39,300 nt of DNA from an uncultured Burkholderiales bacterium (GTDB taxonomy: Bacteria; Pseudomonadota; Gammaproteobacteria; Burkholderiales; Burkholderiaceae_C), in NCBI GenBank assembly GCA_937871935.1, contig CALMQI010000016.1:1-39300 (forward strand), given 5' to 3'. Positions 33,518 through 39,300 of the stretch are shown piece after piece (the stretch's first letter is position 1; each line of letters begins with the position of its first letter). Made by a program: the position numbers and the translations under genes. The notes beneath the pieces were generated by a model. That model saw only the letters and a list, made by a program, of their open reading frames with translations. It had not been told where the DNA came from and made no database searches.

Positions 33518-34249
33518 TCAAGCGGACTCACGGCCGGTGTCGCGGCGATCGGCCACCTGGTGGTGATCGCGCCGGCCGAGCCCACGCACCCACATCAGCC
33601 ACACCATCGCCCAGCCGGCGCCGAAGGCCCAGCCGCCCAGCACGTCGGTGGCCCAGTGCACGCCGAGCGCCACGCGGCTCAGGCCGACCAGCAGCGTGAA
33701 GAGCGCCGCCACGCCGAGGATGTAGCTGCGCTCGCGCAGGGAAGCCCGTGTGCTGGCGATCAGCGAGCCGAGCGTGAGGAACACGATGGCCGCCATGCTG
33801 GCATGCCCGCTCGGAAAGCTGAGTCCCGGCGCCAGCAATGCCGCGAACTGTGCATCGGGCCGCAAGCGGCCGATGGTGTTCTTCAGCAGGACCATCAGCA
33901 GCGAACCCGACACCACCGAGACGGCGACCACGAGGGCACTGCGATGCGACAGCGCCAGGGCCAGGTAGCCGACGGTGGCCACGGTGACGAGCGCCAGCGA
34001 CACGGTGCTGCCCAGGCCGCTGAGGTCGCGCATCACCTCGGTCACCCACGGGTGCGCTGCGCGGATCGCCTGCGCCTGGTGCAGCAGCCACAGGTCGAAC
34101 GCGTGCGTATCGCCTTCCAGCACCTCGCTGGCCAGGTTCGCGAAGGCGAAGGCCAGCACCAGCACCACCGCGCCGGCCAGCAGCGGGCGCAGCAGGGAGC
34201 GGCGGCGCGCGCCGGCACCCCTTGGGCCGCCCGTCGACGGCGGCGTCAT
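33518..34249 (-). CDS. PAP2-family phosphatase
   Basis: A 243-residue inner-membrane phosphatase of the type acting on undecaprenyl pyrophosphate, phosphatidylglycerophosphate or phosphatidate. About five to six hydrophobic segments are visible. The three-part active site is complete: KNTIGRLRPD (motif 1), SFPSGHASM (motif 2) and SRVALGVHWATDVLGG (motif 3). The start ATG at 34249 (MTPPSTGGPRGAGARR) lies 19 bases after the DUF488 stop. Substrate is not determined by sequence. Confidence 0.9.
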   Translation of the reverse strand: MTPPSTGGPRGAGARRRSLLRPLLAGAVVLVLAFAFANLASEVLEGDTHAFDLWLLHQAQAIRAAHPWVTEVMRDLSGLGSTVSLALVTVATVGYLALALSHRSALVVAVSVVSGSLLMVLLKNTIGRLRPDAQFAALLAPGLSFPSGHASMAAIVFLTLGSLIASTRASLRERSYILGVAALFTLLVGLSRVALGVHWATDVLGGWAFGAGWAMVWLMWVRGLGRRDHHQVADRRDTGRESA

Positions 34250-34268
34250 CGGCGAGCGTCCGGCGCTG

Positions 34269-34664
34269 TCACGTGGCCGGCACGACCTGCGCGTCGGCCT
34301 CGGCGAGCAACTCGCGCAGCACCGAACGATGGCAAGACCCTTCGTGCTCGCAATAACAGCCCACCGCCAGATCGGTGTGGCGCGACAGCGTGGCCAGCAA
34401 CGCAAGCGCGTGACGCGCCTCGGGTGCAGCCATCTCGGCACGGTACTTCTTCTTGAACAGTGCCCAGTCCTGCGGCGTCTCGGCCTGCTGGCCGAGCTTG
34501 ACCAGCTCGGCGCTCGGCGACAGCACCGGATACCACACGTCGTACCAGTTCTGCGCGGCGTATTGCGTCTTCGGCACGCCGCGCGGCGGACGCCGCACCG
34601 TGCCGATGCGCGGGCCCTCGCCCGGGACGCGCGCACTGCCGAGCCTGACGATGCGGATGGCCAT
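34269..34664 (-). CDS. DUF488-family protein
   Basis: A 131-residue cytoplasmic protein. Family marks are the strand RIVRLGSARVPGEGPRIGTV, the WYDVWYPVLSPS segment, FKKKYRAEM, and the C-terminal LAVGCYCEHEGSCHRSVLRE with the conserved Cys-rich CYC...CHR motif. DUF488 proteins have no settled function. It is positioned between adenine deaminase (39-base gap) and the PAP2 phosphatase (19-base gap). Confidence 0.88.
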   Translation of the reverse strand: MAIRIVRLGSARVPGEGPRIGTVRRPPRGVPKTQYAAQNWYDVWYPVLSPSAELVKLGQQAETPQDWALFKKKYRAEMAAPEARHALALLATLSRHTDLAVGCYCEHEGSCHRSVLRELLAEADAQVVPAT

Positions 34665-34703
34665 AGTGGTGGGGCAGCAGCGGCTGGCGCGACGAGCGGC
34701 GGA

Positions 34704-35750
34704 TCAATGCGCCGCCGCGGTGAACGCGGCGTCGAGCTGGTCGACCCAGCGCTGGCGCTGCGCCGCGTCGACGAAGCTCGCATCGAAGCTGTTGCGCGCC
34801 AGCTGGTAGGCGTGGCGCGCGCCCAGCTGCGGCAATGCTGCGAAGGTCTCGACGAAGTTGGTATTGATGTAGCCGCCGAAGTACGCCGGGTCATCGCTGT
34901 TCAACGTGGCCACCAGCCCCGCCTCGAGCAACGCCGGCAGGTTGTGGCGGGCCATCGTGTCGAAGACGCGCAGTTTCACGTTCGACAGCGGGCACACCGT
35001 GAGCGGCACCCGCTCGCGCGCCAGCCGCTGCACCAGCGCCGGGCTTTCGACGCAGCGCACGCCGTGGTCGATGCGCTGCGCCTTCAACATGTCGAGCGCC
35101 GTCTCGATGTAGGCCGGCGGCCCCTCTTCGCCGGCATGGGCCACCACGTGCAGGCCGAGTTCGCGGCACCGGGCGAACACGCGGGCGAACTTCTCCGGCG
35201 GATGGCCGCGCTCGCTGCTGTCCAGGCCGACGCCGATGAAGTGATGGCGATAGGGGATGGCCTGCTCGAGCGTGGCGAAGGCTGCGTCCTCGCTCAGGTG
35301 GCGCAGGAAGCACAGGATCAGCGACGCGCTCAGGCCGAACTCGGCCTTGGCACGGCGCGTGGCGTGCTCCAGGCCGACGATCATCGTCTCGAACGGCACG
35401 CCGCGATCGGTGTGCGTCTGCGGGTCGAAGAAGACTTCGGCATGCACCACGTTGTCGGCAGCGGCGCGCTCGAGGTAGGCGAACGCCATGTCGAAGAAGT
35501 CCTGCTCCTTCAGCAGCACGCTGGCGCCGGCATAGTAGATGTCGAGAAAACTCTGCAGGTCGGTGAAGGCGTAGGCCTCGCGCAGGGCCTCGACGCTCGG
35601 GTAGGCCAGCTTGACGCCATTGCGCTGCGCGAGCTTGAAGATCATCTCGGGCTCGAGCGAGCCCTCGATGTGGATGTGCAGCTCGGCCTTGGGCATGCGC
35701 CTCAGCAGCGCCGGCAACGCGGCACGTGGGATGGCGTCGAAGTCGATCAT
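34704..35750 (-). CDS. Adenine deaminase (adenosine deaminase-like family)
   Basis: A 348-residue amidohydrolase-fold enzyme converting adenine to hypoxanthine (or adenosine to inosine). Metal ligands are H25 and H27 ([10 protein letters not shown]), H205 in [11 protein letters not shown] with the catalytic E208, H229, and D286 in [12 protein letters not shown]. The sequence [11 protein letters not shown] and the [11 protein letters not shown] and [11 protein letters not shown] segments follow the adenine deaminase branch of the family (as in fungal Aah1 and its bacterial relatives) rather than E. coli Add, so adenine is the more likely substrate. It lies downstream of the BMP-type importer, separated by a structured region and a terminator. 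Confidence 0.9.
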   Translation of the reverse strand: MIDFDAIPRAALPALLRRMPKAELHIHIEGSLEPEMIFKLAQRNGVKLAYPSVEALREAYAFTDLQSFLDIYYAGASVLLKEQDFFDMAFAYLERAAADNVVHAEVFFDPQTHTDRGVPFETMIVGLEHATRRAKAEFGLSASLILCFLRHLSEDAAFATLEQAIPYRHHFIGVGLDSSERGHPPEKFARVFARCRELGLHVVAHAGEEGPPAYIETALDMLKAQRIDHGVRCVESPALVQRLARERVPLTVCPLSNVKLRVFDTMARHNLPALLEAGLVATLNSDDPAYFGGYINTNFVETFAALPQLGARHAYQLARNSFDASFVDAAQRQRWVDQLDAAFTAAAH

Positions 35751-35780
35751 GGATGTACCTTACCGCAGGATCCTTTCAAC

Positions 35781-35811
35781 GAGAAAGGCCACCCGGCGGG
35801 TGGCCTTTCTC
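35781..35811 (-). terminator. Intrinsic terminator between the importer and adenine deaminase
   Basis: A perfect 14-bp stem (GAGAAAGGCCACCC / GGGTGGCCTTTCTC, 3-base loop). On the minus strand it is followed by GTTGAAAGG, a poor T tract, but the stem ends in CCTTTCTC. It lies 30 bases upstream of the adenine deaminase ATG, so it may only partly stop transcripts from the importer genes. Confidence 0.65.
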
Positions 35812-35935
35812 GGCGGCGTAGCGAGCGGCCGTCAGGCTAGGCGGACGGCGCACAGGGACCGGAACGTACTGGAGGTACGTGAGGATCCCGAGCACCGGCC
35901 AACGACGCAAGGCGGCCGCGCAGTAGCCGCGGGCT
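35812..35935. repeat. Structured intergenic element with three stem-loops
   Basis: Between the BMP gene stop and the terminator lie three inverted repeats: GCCGTC / GACGGC (35828-35849), ACGTAC / GTACGT around TGGAG (35864-35880), and GCGGC / GCCGC (35912-35930). No gene fits. The layout looks like a dispersed intergenic repeat or a structured 3' UTR; I cannot search for other copies, and see none elsewhere in the window. Confidence 0.45.
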
Positions 35936-37093
35936 CTACTTGTCGCCCGGAACCTTGCCTTCCACACCCTTCACGTAGAACTTGATGCCGCCGAGCCACT
36001 CGTCGTCGGCGACCTTGTCCTTCGCCAGCTGTTCCTTGCCGGTGTTGTCGACGATCGGGCCCTTCCAGATCGAGAAGCTGCCGTCTTTGAGGCCGGCCTT
36101 GATCTTCTCCACCTTCTCCTTCGCGGCCGCGGGCACGTCCTCGGCGACCGACACCATGTCGATCGCGCCTTCCTTGACGCCCCACCAGGCCTTGCCGGTG
36201 GACCACTTGCCCTCGAGCGCGTCACGCGTGGCCTTGATGTAGTACGGGGCCCAGTTGATCACCGCCGAGCCGAGGTGCGCCTTCGGGCCGTAGGCCGTCA
36301 TGTCGCTGTCCCAGCCGAACGCGCGCTTGCCCTTGTCCTGCGCGGTCTTCAGCACCGCGGGCGAGTCGGTGTTCTGCATCAGCACGTCGGCGCCGCCGTT
36401 GATCAGCGCGGTGGCGGCCTCGGTTTCCTTGGGCGGGTTGAACCACTCGTTGACCCAGACCACCTTGGTCTTGACCTTCGGGTTCACGCTCTGCGCGCCC
36501 ATCGTGAACGAGTTGATGTTGCGGATCACCTCGGGGATCGGGATCGAGCCGACGACGCCGAGCGTGTTGCTCTTGGTCATGCTGCCGGCGATCACGCCGG
36601 CCATGTAGGCGCCCTCATACGTGCGCGAGTCGTAGGTGCGCAGGTTGTCGGCGGTCTTGTAGCCGGTGGCGTGCTCGAACTTCACGTCCTTGGCATCGGG
36701 CGCCACCTTGAGCATCGGCTCCATGTAGCCGAAGGTGGTGCCGAAGATCAGCTTGTTGCCCTGCCCCACCATGTCGCGGAACACGCGCTCGGCGTCGGCC
36801 GCCTCGGGCACGCTCTCGACGAAGCTGGTCGCGATCTTGTCGCCGAATTCCTTCTCGAGTGCCTTACGGCCGTTGTCGTGCGCGAAGGTCCAGCCGCCGT
36901 CGCCCACCGGGCCGACGTAGGCGAACGCGATCTTCAGCGGCGCGGGCTTGGCCGGCGCCGACGCGGCGCCCGGTGCGGCGGCAGTGGCAGCCGGCTTGGC
37001 CGGCTCTTCCTTCTTGCCGCAGCCGATCAGGCCGGCGGCCAGCGCCAGGGCCGTGAAGCCACCGAGTTTCAGGAGCGATCGCTTGTTTGTCAT
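35936..37093 (-). CDS. BMP-family ABC importer binding lipoprotein (nucleoside/nucleobase)
   Basis: A 385-residue substrate-binding lipoprotein. The signal ends in the lipobox LIGC (Cys25), followed by a Lys/Ala/Pro linker. The BMP fold starts at KIAFAYVGPVGDGGWTFAHD (about 54-73) and includes RDMVGQGNKLIFGTTFGYME, TYEGAYMAGVIAGSMTKSNT and GADVLMQNTDSPAVLKTAQD. The family is related to PnrA and carries purine nucleosides or bases. The start ATG has AGGAG seven bases upstream. It follows the two permease genes (59-base gap) on the same strand and is followed by adenine deaminase. Confidence 0.94.
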   Translation of the reverse strand: MTNKRSLLKLGGFTALALAAGLIGCGKKEEPAKPAATAAAPGAASAPAKPAPLKIAFAYVGPVGDGGWTFAHDNGRKALEKEFGDKIATSFVESVPEAADAERVFRDMVGQGNKLIFGTTFGYMEPMLKVAPDAKDVKFEHATGYKTADNLRTYDSRTYEGAYMAGVIAGSMTKSNTLGVVGSIPIPEVIRNINSFTMGAQSVNPKVKTKVVWVNEWFNPPKETEAATALINGGADVLMQNTDSPAVLKTAQDKGKRAFGWDSDMTAYGPKAHLGSAVINWAPYYIKATRDALEGKWSTGKAWWGVKEGAIDMVSVAEDVPAAAKEKVEKIKAGLKDGSFSIWKGPIVDNTGKEQLAKDKVADDEWLGGIKFYVKGVEGKVPGDK

Positions 37094-37152
37094 GGGTTCT
37101 CCTCAGGATGGAGGGGTTGGAATTTGATGAGTCGGCGATTATGCGGCGGCTC

Positions 37153-38073
37153 TCACGAGCCGGGGAAGAACGGCTTGCCGAGCGAGGCCGGCATGTTGAT
37201 GCGGATCCACATCGCGTTGCGCGAGATCAGCACCAGCACGACGATGGTGGCCAGGTACGGCAGCATCGACAACCACTGGCTCGGGATCTGCACGCCCTCG
37301 CCCTGCAGATGGAACTGCAGCATCGTGACGCCGCCGAACAGGTATGCGCCGAGCAGCACGCGCGCCGGCCGCCAGGTGGCGAAGGTGGTGAGCGCCAGCG
37401 CGATCCAGCCCTTGCCGGCGACCATGCCCTCGACCCACAGCGGCGTATAGACCACTGAGATGTAGGCGCCAGCCAGGCCGCACAATGCGCCCCCGACCAC
37501 CACGGCGGCCAGCCGGATGCGCCGCACCGGGTAGCCGAGCGCATGGGCTGACTCGGGCGACTCGCCCACCGCGCGCAGCACCAGGCCACCGCGCGAGCGA
37601 TAGAGAAACCAGCCCAGGCCGATGACCCCGAGCACCGTGAGATAGACGATCGGATGGTGCTTGAAGAACGCCGGCCCGACGAACGGAATGTCGGCCAGGA
37701 ACGGGATCTCGAACTTCGGCCGCTCGACGAGCTTCTCCTGCGTGTACTTGATGCCCACGAAGGCCGAGAAGCCGGCGCCGAACAGGCTCAGCGCCAGGCC
37801 CGACGCGTACTGGTTGGTGTTGAGCCAGATGACGAGCCCGCCGAACGCGGCCGCCAGCACCGCGCCGGCACCCATGCCGGCGGCAAAAGCGAGCCAGTCG
37901 TTGCCCGTGTGCACGGCGGTGGCGAAGCCGGCGATCGCGGCCACCAGCATCATGCCCTCGGCACCGAGATTGACGATGCCGGCGCGTTCGTTGATCAACA
38001 GGCCGAGGCCGGCGATGGCCAGCACGGTGCCGGCGTTCAGCGTGGCGGCGAGCAGCAGAGCGAATGATTCCAT
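37153..38073 (-). CDS. ABC importer permease, nucleoside type (second permease)
   Basis: A 306-residue inner-membrane permease of the BPD_transp_2 family with about eight to nine hydrophobic segments. The conserved INERAGIVNLGAEGMMLVAA lies near 27-47 and contacts the ATPase-coupled core; VGESPESAHALGYPVRRIRL is the cytoplasmic coupling region. It pairs with the preceding permease (gap of four bases) to form the channel. The start ATG at 38073 (MESFALLLAATLNAG) has GGAG-like bases upstream. Confidence 0.93.
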   Translation of the reverse strand: MESFALLLAATLNAGTVLAIAGLGLLINERAGIVNLGAEGMMLVAAIAGFATAVHTGNDWLAFAAGMGAGAVLAAAFGGLVIWLNTNQYASGLALSLFGAGFSAFVGIKYTQEKLVERPKFEIPFLADIPFVGPAFFKHHPIVYLTVLGVIGLGWFLYRSRGGLVLRAVGESPESAHALGYPVRRIRLAAVVVGGALCGLAGAYISVVYTPLWVEGMVAGKGWIALALTTFATWRPARVLLGAYLFGGVTMLQFHLQGEGVQIPSQWLSMLPYLATIVVLVLISRNAMWIRINMPASLGKPFFPGS

Positions 38074-38077
38074 GGCT

Positions 38078-39199
38078 TCAGGCTCCCTTGGCCGTGGCGG
38101 CGGCTTGCACGGTCGACGCCGCCGGCGGCGCCAGCGGCCGCGGCGCATGGCGCCAGCGGATGCGGTAGTGGATCAGCGTGTCGCAGGCCAGCAGCGTGAA
38201 CAGCAGCAGACCCTGGAACACACCGGTCAGCGACTTCGGTAGCCCGAGGCGCGACTGCGCCAGCTCGCCACCGATGTAGAACATGCTCATCAGGATCGCC
38301 GAGAACACCACGCCGACCGGATGCAAGCGGCCGACGTAGGCGACGATGATCGCGGCGAAGCCGTAGCCCACCGGCACGTACGGCGTCAGCTGGCCGAGCG
38401 GCCCGGCAGCCTCGAGCCCGCCGGCCAGGCCGGCCAGGCCGCCGGAGATCAGCAGCGACAGCCACAACGCGCGGCGCGACGAGAAGCCGGCATAACGCGC
38501 CGCGGCCGGCGCCAGGCCGCCGACCTGCAGCTGGAAGCCCTGGTAGGTGCGGAACATGAACATCCATGCCAGCGCCACCGTGACCAGCGCGACGACGACG
38601 CCGATGTTCAGGCGGAAGCCCTCGACCAGGCGCGGGATCTTGGTCGCCGCCGCGAAGGTGATGGTCTGCGGGAAGTTGTAGCCCTTGGGATCCTTCCACG
38701 GTCCGTAGACGAGATAACTCAACACCATCACCGCGACGTACACCAGCATCAGGCTGACGAGGATCTCGTTGGCGTTGAAGCGGTCGCGCAGCAACGCCAC
38801 GATGCCGGCCCACACCATGCCGCCCAGCACGCCGGCGACGAGGATCGCGACGACGATCCAGCGCCCGGTGTCGGGGCCGGCCTGCATCGCCACGCCGCTG
38901 GCGAAGATGGCGCCGATGACGAACTGGCCCTCGGCACCGATGTTCCAGACGTTGGAGCGGTAGCAGATCGACAGGCCCAGGCCGATCAGCACCAGCGGCG
39001 TGGCCTTGACCGCGATCTCGGTCCAGGCATAACCGCTCTTGATCGGCTCGACGAAGAACATCTGCAGCCCGCGCACCGGGTCCTTGCCGAGGAGCGCGAA
39101 CAGGACGACGCCGATCACCACGGTGATGGCGAGCGCCAGGATCGGCGAGGCGAGCGACATCGCCTTTGACGGCTGCGGCCGTGCTTCGAGCTTAAGCAT
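38078..39199 (-). CDS. ABC importer permease, nucleoside type (first permease)
   Basis: A 373-residue permease with about ten hydrophobic segments. The conserved YRSNVWNIGAEGQFVIGA (about 80-98) and ANEILVSLMLVYVAV match the NupP-like partner of the other permease; GLAPAAARYAGFSSRRAL is the coupling segment. The ATG overlaps the stop of the ATPase gene by eight bases. The long polar C-terminus (Ala/Pro-rich, about 30 residues) is a minor oddity. Confidence 0.93.
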   Translation of the reverse strand: MLKLEARPQPSKAMSLASPILALAITVVIGVVLFALLGKDPVRGLQMFFVEPIKSGYAWTEIAVKATPLVLIGLGLSICYRSNVWNIGAEGQFVIGAIFASGVAMQAGPDTGRWIVVAILVAGVLGGMVWAGIVALLRDRFNANEILVSLMLVYVAVMVLSYLVYGPWKDPKGYNFPQTITFAAATKIPRLVEGFRLNIGVVVALVTVALAWMFMFRTYQGFQLQVGGLAPAAARYAGFSSRRALWLSLLISGGLAGLAGGLEAAGPLGQLTPYVPVGYGFAAIIVAYVGRLHPVGVVFSAILMSMFYIGGELAQSRLGLPKSLTGVFQGLLLFTLLACDTLIHYRIRWRHAPRPLAPPAASTVQAAATAKGA

Positions 39200-39299
39200 G
39201 GGTCACCTCCTGCGCCTTGACATCGCCCTTGGGCCACAGGCCGCTCATCCACTCGCCGATCATCTCGATCGTCGCCTTTGCGGTCGGCACGCTGGGGCT
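39192..39299 (-). CDS. ABC importer ATP-binding protein (C-terminal 35 residues)
   Basis: Only the end of the gene is in the window: a frame open to the right edge that ends in ...MSGLWPKGDVKAQEVTHA and a TAA overlapping the first permease start by eight bases. No ATPase motif is visible. The assignment rests on position (the double ATPase normally precedes these two permeases) and on the overlap. Confidence 0.6.
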   Translation of the reverse strand, partial: SPSVPTAKATIEMIGEWMSGLWPKGDVKAQEVTHA

Positions 39300-39300
39300 C

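Noticed and set aside
1-39300. CRISPR arrays, prophage or insertion sequences
   Set aside because: No regularly spaced direct repeats, integrase, transposase or terminal inverted repeats were seen. The two tRNAs show no flanking integrase or duplicated 3' end.

Overview
This 39.3 kb window is a gene-dense, high-GC stretch of what reads as an ordinary chromosome from a betaproteobacterium, most likely order Burkholderiales (Rubrivivax/Leptothrix/Roseateles-like). The evidence is the surE-pcm-nlpD-rpoS block, the EarP/EF-P pair with Arg32 in EF-P, the hupB-tRNA-Val-ppiD arrangement, and the protein sequences themselves. I see no prophage, intact insertion sequence, CRISPR array or plasmid function. 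Nearly all the long extra open frames are antisense or frame-shifted shadows caused by the GC-rich codon usage.

Layout. 1-2.5 kb: carAB (carB cut by the window edge) and a GlcG/HbpS-like protein, minus strand. 2.7-3.4 kb: a Bax-inhibitor-1/YccA membrane protein on the plus strand, ending in an intrinsic terminator. 3.5-12.5 kb: a long minus-strand run. In transcription order it is surE, pcm, nlpD, rpoS, a DnaQ-like exonuclease, an acyl-CoA ligase, a branched-chain-amino-acid-type binding protein, and rlmD. 12.6-16.7 kb, plus strand: a quinone oxidoreductase and a LuxR-type response regulator with its large membrane sensor kinase. 16.7-23.4 kb, minus strand: uvrC, a TonB-C-like lipoprotein, pgsA, a DMT-family exporter, hupB, tRNA-Val, ppiD and tRNA-His. 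23.4-27.1 kb, plus strand: earP, efp and mnmC. mnmC overlaps the 3' end of rpiA tail to tail. 27.9-29.4 kb, plus strand: a small DUF4124-type secreted protein and pyrD. 29.4-31.7 kb, minus strand: gamma-glutamyltransferase and, upstream of it, a chimeric gene. 31.9-32.4 kb: a conserved unknown. 32.4-35.8 kb, minus strand: adenine deaminase, DUF488, PAP2 phosphatase, a small membrane protein and a GNAT acetyltransferase. 35.9-39.3 kb, minus strand: a nucleoside/nucleobase ABC importer (ATPase end, two permeases, BMP lipoprotein).

How the genes work together. carAB and pyrD serve pyrimidine synthesis. The BMP-type importer followed by adenine deaminase reads as a purine uptake and salvage unit. 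surE/pcm/nlpD/rpoS is the stationary-phase and cell-envelope block. earP modifies EF-P with rhamnose, and mnmC and rlmD modify tRNA and rRNA, so translation-quality functions are over-represented.

The most unusual object is the 148-residue gene at 31206-31652. Its first half is the N-terminal MIP18-like domain of an ApbC/Mrp Fe-S carrier. Its second half is the C-terminal part of a 3-oxoacid CoA-transferase B subunit. The two are joined in frame at a short stretch that both families resemble (VAGV..VVV), and neither parent's catalytic part is kept. Other points worth checking are a structured noncoding stretch at 35811-35935, a terminator in the ppiD leader, a hairpin that covers the ggt ribosome binding site, and an importer binding protein with no permease nearby. 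I did not identify a clearly new defence or mobile system here.
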